DNA from: JANMAT01 sp031359995
GTDB taxonomy: Bacteria; Actinomycetota; Acidimicrobiia; Acidimicrobiales; Ilumatobacteraceae
Reading direction: 5' to 3'
Assembly (NCBI GenBank): GCA_031359995.1
Contig: JANMAT010000168.1
Coordinates: 1 to 44,820 of the forward strand
Length of the DNA stretch: 44,820 bases
Below the pieces are notes generated by a model. That model ran no database searches. It worked only from the letters and a program-made list of their open reading frames with translations, and was not told the origin of the DNA. This document shows, piece by piece, positions 14,473 through 26,254 of the stretch (positions are counted from its first letter, which is position 1; each line of letters begins with the position of its first letter). The position numbers and the translations under genes are program-made.

Positions 14473-16848
14473 ATGAGGCGTACGGCGGTTGTCTTCACAG
14501 CAGTGATCGCAGGGCTCGGCGGTGGCTCTCTCGCGTTCCAGCTCTCCACGTCGGGCGCCGTCGCCGTGCCGCGGGCGGCGGCACCGGCGGCGGGCAGCAT
14601 CCGCACCATCGCCGGCGCGCCGGCCAGCGGTGGTGATGGCGGGCCGGCCACCGACGCCCAGTACAGCCAGGCCAAGGGCCTGGCCGCCGGTCCGGGCGGC
14701 ACGATCGTGGTCGACACCGGTTTCCACCGGGTGCGGATCATCGCCGGTGGGGTGGTGCAGCGGCTGGCGGGCACCGGGGTCGCCGGCGCGGCGGGTGACG
14801 CGGGGCCGGCGCTCACCGCCCAGTTCCGCAACCCCAGCGACGCCGCGGCCGACGCTTCCGGAAACGTCTACGTGCTCGACGCCGGCAACGCCCGCATCCG
14901 GCGCGTCGCCATCGACGGCTCCATCGCCTCGGTCGCCGGCGACGGCACCGCTGCGGTCAGCGCCGATGGTGCCGTGGCCGCGCTGTCGCCGGTGCAGGCG
15001 CCCACCGATCTGAGCGTGGACCCCACCGGCCGGCTGCTGTTCGTGGAGGGCGGGGTGGTGCGGCGCATCGACGCCGACGGCACCCTCGCCACCGTCGTCG
15101 CCTACGGCACCGGGGTGCGGCACCTCGACGTCGACGCCACCGGTGTGGCCTTCGTGGTGCGCGCCGCCGGCAACGGCGAAGAGCTCGTGAGCATCAGCCC
15201 CGAGAGCGTGGTGACCCCCTGGGCCGCCAACGACGGCGCCCTCGCCGGCGGCTGTGAACTGTTCGCCGCGTCCAGCGGGCTCGGCGCGTTCTGTGCCCGC
15301 CCCGGCCCCGTCGCCGATCGTCTCCTCCGGTACCCGCCCGCGGTGGCCGCGCCCGTCGCGGTGGCCGCGCCCGTCGCGGTGGCCGCGCCCGTCGCGGTGG
15401 CCACGGCCGACGCCGGCGGTCCCGACTGGATCACGGCCGTCGCCGTCGACGGCGACGGCCTCCTCGTGGGCGCCCTGCGCTACGACGGCGGCGCCGGACT
15501 CACCGGGGAGAACGCCGTGCGGCACTACCAGTTCGCCGCGGGGGCCACGCCGGCCGATCCGGTGGTGGTGACCAACGCCGTGGTCGCCGGTCCGTCGACC
15601 GAGGCGTGGGGCAACGGCCGTCCGGCCGCCGCCGCCGGTCTCGCCGGCGTGGAAGATGTGGCCGTCGGCGCCGACGGCACGGTCCTGCTCAGCCAGGCCG
15701 GGGCCCAACGGGTGCGGGCCATCCGGGGCGGCGCCATGAGCGCGGTCGACACCGTCGACCTCGGCGGCCAGGTCACCGTCGACCAGTGGTCGCGCCTCGT
15801 CATGGTCGGCAGCCAGGTCGTGGTGGCTCAGCACCGGTGCATCTCCGGCGTCAGCGGCGGGTGCGGTGGCGTACGGGTCATCGGGCCGGGTGCCGTGCCG
15901 GTGCCGCGCGCCACCGACGTGTCGCTCGTGGCGGTGAGGCCCGACGGCGGGCTGGCCGTGGGCAGCGACGCCGCCAGCGGCACCGGCGCCATCTCCAGCG
16001 TCGGCGCCGACGGCTCGGTCACGCCCATCGTGGCCGGTGCGCCGTTGAGCGATGCCGACGGCACCGCCGCGCTGAACCTGACACCGCTGCAGGGCCTGCG
16101 GGGCATCGACTACGACCGCTCGGGCAACCTCTACTACACCGACGTGAACGCCGACGGCGTGGGCCGCCTGCGCCGCATCGGGCCGAACGGCACCGTCGCC
16201 ACCCTGGTGTCGTCGCCCTCGTCGGCCTTCGGCGACATCGCCGTCGACTGGGCGGGCACGGTGTTCTTCGTGGACGGTGCCGCCGTGCGCCGTCTCGGCG
16301 CCGACGGCGTGCTCACGACGGTGGCCGGCCTGGTGGCCACCGCGGGTGGCACCGGTGACGGCGGTCCTGCCACCGCCGCGCTGGTCGACCCGCAGGGCAT
16401 CGGCCTCGACGGCGAGGGCAGCCTGTACATCGCCGGGGGCGGGCGGATCCGGGTCGTCCAGGGCATCGCCGTCATGGCGCTGCCGTACGTGGGCAGTCGC
16501 CTGTCGGCCGACCTTCGCGGCCGGCTCGTGGTACCCGTGCCCGGACCCCGTCGGGGCATCGGGGCGGTCACGTTCACGTTGAACCTCGGCCAGCTCTGCC
16601 TGGAGGGCGCACCGGTGGTGCACGGCACCGACCCGGTGGTCACCATCACCTTGCTCGAGGCGGCGTACGGGCGCACCGGTGCCACCGTGCTCGACCTCAC
16701 GCCGATGACCGGTGGCGTCGTCTGCCTCGCCGTGCCCCACGACCGGTTGCAGGATCTCGCCGACCGGCCCGGGGCCTACGCCGTGCAGATCACCACCGGG
16801 CGCTACCCCGGCGGCGCCATCCGCGGTCAGCTGCGCGCCGCCGCCTGA
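14473..16848 (+). CDS. Secreted NHL-repeat beta-propeller protein with C-terminal CHRD domain
   Basis: A 791-residue exported protein. The N-terminus (MRRTAVVFTAVIAGLGGGS) is a signal peptide. Residues about 35-650 hold NHL-type propeller blades, each of the form GDGGPAT...NPSDAAADASGNVYVLD..NARIRRV, recurring to VDPQGIGLDGEGSLYIAGGG. The last 110 residues match a CHRD domain (GAVTFTLNLGQLCLEG to RYPGGAIRGQLRAA). Such proteins are extracellular; ligand and role are unknown. The ATG at 14473 has an AAAGGGTG ribosome-binding site. An in-frame 18-bp tandem repeat adds an Ala/Pro/Val spacer near residue 290-310. Confidence 0.85.
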   Translation: MRRTAVVFTAVIAGLGGGSLAFQLSTSGAVAVPRAAAPAAGSIRTIAGAPASGGDGGPATDAQYSQAKGLAAGPGGTIVVDTGFHRVRIIAGGVVQRLAGTGVAGAAGDAGPALTAQFRNPSDAAADASGNVYVLDAGNARIRRVAIDGSIASVAGDGTAAVSADGAVAALSPVQAPTDLSVDPTGRLLFVEGGVVRRIDADGTLATVVAYGTGVRHLDVDATGVAFVVRAAGNGEELVSISPESVVTPWAANDGALAGGCELFAASSGLGAFCARPGPVADRLLRYPPAVAAPVAVAAPVAVAAPVAVATADAGGPDWITAVAVDGDGLLVGALRYDGGAGLTGENAVRHYQFAAGATPADPVVVTNAVVAGPSTEAWGNGRPAAAAGLAGVEDVAVGADGTVLLSQAGAQRVRAIRGGAMSAVDTVDLGGQVTVDQWSRLVMVGSQVVVAQHRCISGVSGGCGGVRVIGPGAVPVPRATDVSLVAVRPDGGLAVGSDAASGTGAISSVGADGSVTPIVAGAPLSDADGTAALNLTPLQGLRGIDYDRSGNLYYTDVNADGVGRLRRIGPNGTVATLVSSPSSAFGDIAVDWAGTVFFVDGAAVRRLGADGVLTTVAGLVATAGGTGDGGPATAALVDPQGIGLDGEGSLYIAGGGRIRVVQGIAVMALPYVGSRLSADLRGRLVVPVPGPRRGIGAVTFTLNLGQLCLEGAPVVHGTDPVVTITLLEAAYGRTGATVLDLTPMTGGVVCLAVPHDRLQDLADRPGAYAVQITTGRYPGGAIRGQLRAAA
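15340..15402 (+). repeat. In-frame 18-bp tandem repeat
   Basis: Three full copies and one half copy of GCGGTGGCCGCGCCCGTC, encoding repeated AVAAPV inside the propeller protein. Near-perfect identity suggests recent expansion. Confidence 0.85.
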
Positions 16849-16914
16849 CCCACCCGGCGGCGCACGACGCGCCCGCATGTCGGCCGGCGGTCGGGCCCGT
16901 GCCAGACTCCGGAG

Positions 16915-17718
16915 ATGAGTGACGACAGGGTGACGTGCACCATCGCCGACGGCGTGGCCGACGTTCGGTTCAACCGGCCCGAGAAGCGCAACGCGCTCGA
17001 CGGCGCCATGTTCAACGCCATCGTGGCGACCGGCGAGCGGCTGCGCCACACGCCGGGCGTGCGGGCCGTCGTCGTGTCGGGCGAGGGTCACTCGTTCTGC
17101 GCCGGGCTCGACTTCTCCAGCTTCCAGGCCATGGCCGGTGGCGGCAACATCATCGGTGACCGGCCGGAGATCCCGGCCGATTCGCCCGTGGCTGCCCTTG
17201 GCCAGCAGGCCGTGTACGTGTGGCGCATGATCCCGGCACCGGTGATCGCCGCCGTCCACGGGCATGCCCTGGGGGGTGGATTCCAGCTGGCGCTGGGCGC
17301 CGACCTACGCATCGTGGCGCCGACGGCGCAGATGTCGGTGCTGGAGATCCGTTGGGGTCTCATCCCCGACATGTGCGGCACGCAACTGCTGCCGCCTCTC
17401 GTCGGTCTCGAGCGGGCCAAGGAGCTCACCTTCACCGGCCGCATGATCGACGGGCACGAAGCGGTGCGCATCGGTCTGGCGTCCAAGGTGGCCGACGACC
17501 CCCGGGCCGAGGCCCTGGCGCTGGCGGCCGAGCTGGCGGCCAAGAGCCCCGACGCCCTGCGCGTCAGCAAGCAGCTGCTCGAGAACGCGGCGGCCGCCGG
17601 GCTGGTCGAGGGCTTCAAGGCCGAGCAGGTCGGCATCCGCTCGCTCATCGGCCACCCCAACCAGGTCGAGGCCGTGAAGGCGTTCTTCGAGAAGCGGGCG
17701 CCCTCCTTCGCCGACTGA
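16915..17718 (+). CDS. Crotonase-family enoyl-CoA hydratase/isomerase
   Basis: A 267-residue crotonase-fold enzyme. The oxyanion-hole segments are SFCAGLDFSSF and AAVHGHALGGGFQLALGADLRI, and the family's N-terminal RFNRPEKRNALDGAMF is clear. The active-site region is MSVLEIRWGLIPDMCGT, which resembles isomerase-like members more than classical hydratases. It probably acts on an acyl-CoA in fatty-acid breakdown or a related route; the exact reaction cannot be fixed. The ATG lies 6 bases after a weak CAGACT -10-like box, and a GGAG also precedes it. A hairpin follows the stop. Confidence 0.93.
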   Translation: MSDDRVTCTIADGVADVRFNRPEKRNALDGAMFNAIVATGERLRHTPGVRAVVVSGEGHSFCAGLDFSSFQAMAGGGNIIGDRPEIPADSPVAALGQQAVYVWRMIPAPVIAAVHGHALGGGFQLALGADLRIVAPTAQMSVLEIRWGLIPDMCGTQLLPPLVGLERAKELTFTGRMIDGHEAVRIGLASKVADDPRAEALALAAELAAKSPDALRVSKQLLENAAAAGLVEGFKAEQVGIRSLIGHPNQVEAVKAFFEKRAPSFAD

Positions 17719-17725
17719 AACGGCG

Positions 17726-17759
17726 CCCCGAGCTGGTGCTGAGACCACCACGATCGGGG
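17726..17759 (+). terminator. Hairpin after the crotonase gene
   Basis: CCCCGA pairs with TCGGGG and, inside it, TGGTG pairs with CACCA, with small internal loops. It starts 8 bases after the stop codon. No T run follows. Confidence 0.45.
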
Positions 17760-17794
17760 ACACCAGAGGTTCGGCGCGCGCCGGGCGTACCGTC

Positions 17795-17800
17795 TACACT
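17795..17800 (+). promoter_or_regulatory. -10 box of gltBD
   Basis: TACACT, giving a leader of about 70 bases before the gltB start. No good -35 box was found. Confidence 0.45.
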
Positions 17801-17876
17801 GACCCGACTGGCGGGCCAGCGTCGTCCCGTCCCTGTCCGATGCCCCTTCCCGGGCCCAAGACTGCTGGATGGAACG

Positions 17877-22436
<4,560 letters not shown>

Positions 22437-22437
22437 C

Positions 22438-23889
22438 ATGGGTGAGACGACGGGCTTCCTGAAGTGGTCGCGCGAGCTGCCCGTGCGGCGCTCGGTGCCG
22501 GTGCGGCTGAAGGACTGGAAGGAGGTCTACGAGCCGTTCCCGGTCGACAAGATCACGACCCAGGCCGGGCGCTGCATGGACTGCGGCATCCCGTTCTGCA
22601 ACAACGGTTGCCCCCTGGGGAACCTGATCCCCGACTGGAACGACCTCGCCTACCGCGACCACTGGCAGGACGCCATCGAGCGGCTGCACGCCACCAACAA
22701 CTTCCCCGAGTTCACCGGCCGCCTGTGCCCGGCGCCGTGCGAGTCGGCCTGCGTGCTCGGCATCAACGCCGACCCGGTCGCCATCAAGCAGGTCGAGGTC
22801 GAGATCGTGGACCGGGCGTGGCGTGAGGGCTGGATCACGCCCCAACGCCCGTCGCGCCAGACGGGCAAGCGCGTCATCGTGATCGGGTCGGGCCCCGCCG
22901 GTCTGGCCACGGCCCAGCAGCTCACACGCGCCGGCCACGACGTGGTCGTGCTGGAGCGGGCCGACCGCATCGGGGGTTTGCTGCGCTACGGCATCCCCGA
23001 GTTCAAGATGGAGAAGGCCCACCTCGACCGCCGCCTCGAGCAGATGAAGGCCGAGGGCACGGAGTTCCGCGTGAACGCCGAGGTCGGCCGCAACGTCGAC
23101 ATCGACGTGCTGCTGGCGTCGAGCGACGCGGTGGTGCTGGCGGTGGGGGCCACGGCCTGGCGCGACCTGCCGATCCCCGGGCGTGAGCTCCTCGGCATCC
23201 ACCAGGCCATGGAGTTCCTGCCGCTGGCCAACCACGTGCAGGAGGGCGACTACCCCGAACCGGCCATCAGCGCGGCGGGCAAGCACGTGGTCATCATCGG
23301 CGGCGGCGACACCGGCGCCGACTGCCTCGGCACCTCGCACCGCCACGGCGCCGCCTCGGTCACCCAGCTCGAGATCCTGCCCCGCCCGCCCGAGACCCGC
23401 GCCGGCGACAACCCGTGGCCGCAGTGGAGCTTCATCCTGCGCACGTCGTCGGCCCACGAAGAGGGTGGCGACCGGCTGTTCAGCGTGAACACCGAGTGCT
23501 TCCGGGGCGACGACGACGGCAACGTGCGGGCGCTGCGCGGTCACCAGGTCGAGAGCCGCGGCGGTCGTTTCGAGAAGATCGACGGCACCGACTTCGAGCT
23601 GCCCGCCGAGCTGGTGCTGTTGGCCATGGGCTTCGTCGGCCCCGAGAAGGGCACGTGGATGGAGTCGCTCGGGCTCCGGTTCGACGCCCGCGGCAACGTG
23701 GCCCGAGGCGCCGACTTCATGAGCGACGTGCCCGGCGTGTTCGTGGCCGGCGACGCCGGCCGCGGCCAGAGCCTGATCGTGTGGGCCATCGCCGAGGGGC
23801 GCTCGTGCGCCGCCGGGGTCGACCGCTGGCTCATGGGCGAGAGCACCCTGCCGGCGCCCATCACGCCGACCGCCCGGCCGTTGATGTGA
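22438..23889 (+). CDS. gltD: Glutamate synthase small subunit
   Basis: 483 residues. Delivers electrons from NADPH through FAD and [4Fe-4S] clusters to GltB. The N-terminal Cys-rich domain has Cys46, Cys49, Cys54 and Cys58 (CMDCGIPFCNNGC) and a second set in LCPAPCESACVLG. An FAD-binding site follows (VIVIGSGPAGLATA, then GGLLRYGIPEFKMEK), then an NAD(P)-binding motif (VVIIGGGDTGADCLGTSHRHGA) and the C-terminal VFVAGDAGRGQSLIVWAI. The ATG begins one base after the gltB stop, so the two are co-transcribed and translationally coupled. Confidence 0.98.
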   Translation: MGETTGFLKWSRELPVRRSVPVRLKDWKEVYEPFPVDKITTQAGRCMDCGIPFCNNGCPLGNLIPDWNDLAYRDHWQDAIERLHATNNFPEFTGRLCPAPCESACVLGINADPVAIKQVEVEIVDRAWREGWITPQRPSRQTGKRVIVIGSGPAGLATAQQLTRAGHDVVVLERADRIGGLLRYGIPEFKMEKAHLDRRLEQMKAEGTEFRVNAEVGRNVDIDVLLASSDAVVLAVGATAWRDLPIPGRELLGIHQAMEFLPLANHVQEGDYPEPAISAAGKHVVIIGGGDTGADCLGTSHRHGAASVTQLEILPRPPETRAGDNPWPQWSFILRTSSAHEEGGDRLFSVNTECFRGDDDGNVRALRGHQVESRGGRFEKIDGTDFELPAELVLLAMGFVGPEKGTWMESLGLRFDARGNVARGADFMSDVPGVFVAGDAGRGQSLIVWAIAEGRSCAAGVDRWLMGESTLPAPITPTARPLM

Positions 23890-24635
23890 GCGACGACCAG
23901 GACACCGACGGCGCGCCGGTCCGCATGCCCGGTCGCCTCACCGGCATGCCCGGCGCACTCGACGTCGCCTTCCTGCTCGACGGCCGGGTCCACTGCGACC
24001 TGGTCCTCGTGCGGCACGGGCAACAGGACTTCCCCGACCTCACGGTCACCGGCGTGGCCGGCATGGTCGACCCGCCCCTGTCGCCGGTCGGGCGCCGGCA
24101 GGCGGAACGGGTCGGCCTGAGGTTCGCCGACGACCACGTCGACGCGGTGTACGCCAGCCCGCTGCTGCGGGCCTACGACACGGGCGCGGCGGTGGCCGGT
24201 CACCATGGCCTCGAGGTGCAGGTGCGCGACGACTTGCGCGAGATCGAGGTGTACCGCGATCTGCCTCAGGACCAGCCGCTGCTCGAACTGGTGGGTCGCG
24301 AGCGCCTGCTGGGCTACCGCGAGGCGATGATCCGGCACCGGCGCTGGGACGTGTACCCGGCCACGGAGCTGAGCCTCGACTTCCGCCGCCGCTGCTGCTC
24401 GGTGATCGACGGCATCGCCGTCAGCCACCGGGGTCAGCGCGTCGTCATCGCCTGTCACGGCGGGGTGATCAACGCCTACCTGGCCGACCTCATCGGCACA
24501 CCGACCGACATGCTGTTCCGGCCCGCCCACACCGCGGTGAACCAGTTCCGCGTGGGCCGCGACGGCGCCCGAGCCATCGAGTCGGTCGGTGACACCGGCC
24601 ATCTGGTGGGGTTCGAGGGCCTCCTCACCTACTGA
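23886..24635 (+). CDS. Histidine phosphatase superfamily protein
   Basis: 249 residues of the phosphoglycerate-mutase-like superfamily. The catalytic LVLVRHGQQ carries the nucleophile His44 and the second catalytic His is in VVIACHGGVINAY; the intervening SPVGRRQAERVGLRF and VYASPLLRAYDTGAA are typical. The family dephosphorylates small molecules or proteins; substrate unknown. The GTG at 23886 overlaps the gltD stop by 4 bases (GTGA), so it is the third gene of the gltBD transcript, which may hint at a role in nitrogen metabolism. That link is inference. Confidence 0.87.
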   Translation: MSDDQDTDGAPVRMPGRLTGMPGALDVAFLLDGRVHCDLVLVRHGQQDFPDLTVTGVAGMVDPPLSPVGRRQAERVGLRFADDHVDAVYASPLLRAYDTGAAVAGHHGLEVQVRDDLREIEVYRDLPQDQPLLELVGRERLLGYREAMIRHRRWDVYPATELSLDFRRRCCSVIDGIAVSHRGQRVVIACHGGVINAYLADLIGTPTDMLFRPAHTAVNQFRVGRDGARAIESVGDTGHLVGFEGLLTY

Positions 24636-24674
24636 GAGCGGGAAGGGTGCCGCCACCAGGGGCGCGGTTGGACC

Positions 24675-24680
24675 TAGGCT
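24675..24680 (+). promoter_or_regulatory. -10 box, leaderless start of LysM lipoprotein
   Basis: TAGGCT, 8 bases before the ATG at 24689. A GTG at 24683 is only 2 bases away and is unlikely to be used. Confidence 0.5.
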
Positions 24681-24688
24681 GAGTGGCC

Positions 24689-25423
24689 ATGGACCGCAGC
24701 ACCTCGCTCAAGGCGTCGTTCGGGCGCGCCGCCGTCGTGGGTCTGTGTGGTCTCGTCGGGGCCGGCGCCCTGCTGGCCGGCTGCGGGCTCACGGGCGTGC
24801 AGTCGAAGCAGTCGTCCACCAAGTCCACGCCGACCACGCGCAAGGGCGGCGCCACGTCGTTCGCCACGGTCCCGTACCAGCCCACGACCACCACGACCAC
24901 GGCGGCGCCGCTGCCCACGGTCACCGCCGGCGGCGCCGACGCGCCGGCCGCCGGCGACACCGCGGCCACTCAGGACTCGCCGGGCAGCTACACGGTGCGC
25001 GCCGGCGACGTGGCCGTGCTGATCGCCCGGAAGAACGCGGTCACGTTCGGGGAACTGCAGGGGGCGAACCCCGACAAGGACCTGAACAAGATCCAGCCCG
25101 GCGACGTGCTGGTGATCCCCCCGCCGTCCGACGCCGGCGTCACCGTGCCGTCGGCGGGCACGCCGTCGCAGTCGAGCGCGGCGGGCAACCCGGCCAAGAC
25201 CACGACCACCACAGGGGCGGCCAAGACCGGCGCCACCTACACGGTGCAGTCCGGTGACACGCTCGTGGGCATCGCCAAGAAGATCGGCATCCAGCTCGCC
25301 ACGCTGCAGTCGCTGAACCCGGGCGTCACCGCCAACGGTCTGCAGGTGGGGCAGAAGTTGAACATCCCCAAGGGCGGCACCGCCACCACGGCGGCCAAGA
25401 CCACCGCCACCACCAAGAAGTAG
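24689..25423 (+). CDS. Lipoprotein with two LysM domains
   Basis: 244 residues. A hydrophobic signal segment ends in the lipobox LLAGC, so the mature protein should be lipid-anchored at the outer face of the membrane. Two LysM domains follow: about 100-146 (SYTVRAGDVAVLIARKN to IQPGDVLVIPPP) and about 188-230 (TYTVQSGDTLVGIAKKIG to LQVGQKLNIPKG). They are separated and flanked by Thr/Ala-rich linkers. LysM domains bind peptidoglycan glycan chains; no catalytic domain is attached, so a structural or scaffolding role is likely. The first LysM is the more divergent. Confidence 0.88.
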   Translation: MDRSTSLKASFGRAAVVGLCGLVGAGALLAGCGLTGVQSKQSSTKSTPTTRKGGATSFATVPYQPTTTTTTAAPLPTVTAGGADAPAAGDTAATQDSPGSYTVRAGDVAVLIARKNAVTFGELQGANPDKDLNKIQPGDVLVIPPPSDAGVTVPSAGTPSQSSAAGNPAKTTTTTGAAKTGATYTVQSGDTLVGIAKKIGIQLATLQSLNPGVTANGLQVGQKLNIPKGGTATTAAKTTATTKK

Positions 25424-25428
25424 CTGGT

Positions 25429-26142
25429 CTACACCAGGCCCACGCGCACGCCGACGAGCTCGTGGGTCTCGCCGGCCCGGCTGCGGTCGGCGGCGGTGAA
25501 GGTGAGACCGTCCACGCCCTCGCCCCGGGCTCCCGCGGGCGTGAACGTCAGCACGGCGTCGGCCAGCGCCACGCTGACCCCGTCGGCGCCCACGGGCGCG
25601 TCCAGGGCGGCGGCCCAGCGGGCGGCCATGGCCGCGGGGTCGGCCGCGCCGATCTCGACGCCGGCGAAACCGGTGACCACGTCGGTGCGGATGTGCCCGC
25701 GCCAGCCGGGACCGGCCCACTCCCACGCCTCGGGCGGGTCGGCGGCGTCGATCGACACGATGGCGCCGCCGGTGTCGCGCGGATGCAGGTGGGTGCCGGC
25801 CATGGTGGGCCGATCGCTCTGCCACACCACGCGGATGCCCAGGTCGGGCAGGCGGGACCGCAGCCGCTCGAGCTCGGCCCTGTTCTCGGCCTGCACGATC
25901 ACCATGTAGCCGCCGTCGCCGCCGCGCCGCTCCAGCAGGCGCCCCGCGGTGGTGCCGTCGCGCTCGGGCGACACGACCTCGAGCAGCTGGTCGCCGACGG
26001 GGAACAGGGCGTTCACCAGTCCGAACACGCCCACGTTCGGGTCGCGGAAGCAGAGCTCGACGCCGAGGGTCGAGGTGATGGCCGCCTCGGCCGCGGCCAG
26101 GTCCCCGGCCACCAACGCGATCTGTCGCAGTCGCACCGTCAT
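25429..26142 (-). CDS. Glyoxalase-like VOC domain protein
   Basis: 237 residues of the vicinal-oxygen-chelate fold. The N-terminal half reads VRLRQIALVAGDLAAAEAAI and TLGVELCFRD with a long VVSPERDGTTAGRLLERRGGDGGYM, as in Glyoxalase-like domain proteins; the C-terminal half (VEIGAADPAAMAARWAAAL) repeats the fold. Substrate and metal are unknown. The start is the ATG at 26142 with GTGGGGA upstream; the longer frame has a non-family N-terminus. It converges on the LysM gene with 5 bases between stop codons. Confidence 0.75.
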   Translation of the reverse strand: MTVRLRQIALVAGDLAAAEAAITSTLGVELCFRDPNVGVFGLVNALFPVGDQLLEVVSPERDGTTAGRLLERRGGDGGYMVIVQAENRAELERLRSRLPDLGIRVVWQSDRPTMAGTHLHPRDTGGAIVSIDAADPPEAWEWAGPGWRGHIRTDVVTGFAGVEIGAADPAAMAARWAAALDAPVGADGVSVALADAVLTFTPAGARGEGVDGLTFTAADRSRAGETHELVGVRVGLV

Positions 26143-26254
26143 GTCCCCACGCTCCTCGTGCCTCGCTCGAACCGGAGCCCGAACGCACCGGATCGGGGCG
26201 CCGGGGTCGTGAGTACGCGTCCGTTCCCCGGGGGGTGACCGTAGCGCGGTGGGG

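Noticed and set aside
15340..15402. CRISPR-like repeat array
   Set aside because: Units are contiguous, in frame and encode an Ala/Pro/Val spacer; there are no spacers.
13750..17265. Minus-strand open frame of 1171 codons
   Set aside because: His/Gly/Arg/Ala-rich low-complexity translation antisense to the propeller and crotonase genes; no family similarity.
17220..17876. N-terminal extension of gltB by over 200 codons
   Set aside because: It overlaps the crotonase gene in another frame and would place the Ntn catalytic Cys far from the N-terminus. The ATG at 17877 gives the normal propeptide.
17801..17876. Riboswitch in the gltB leader
   Set aside because: No conserved glutamine-riboswitch-like core or convincing alternative hairpins were recognised in the roughly 70-base leader.
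25424..25437. CTGGT-CTAC-ACCAG hairpin as terminator between the LysM and VOC genes
   Set aside because: Only a 5-bp stem with modest stability and no T run; too weak to claim.
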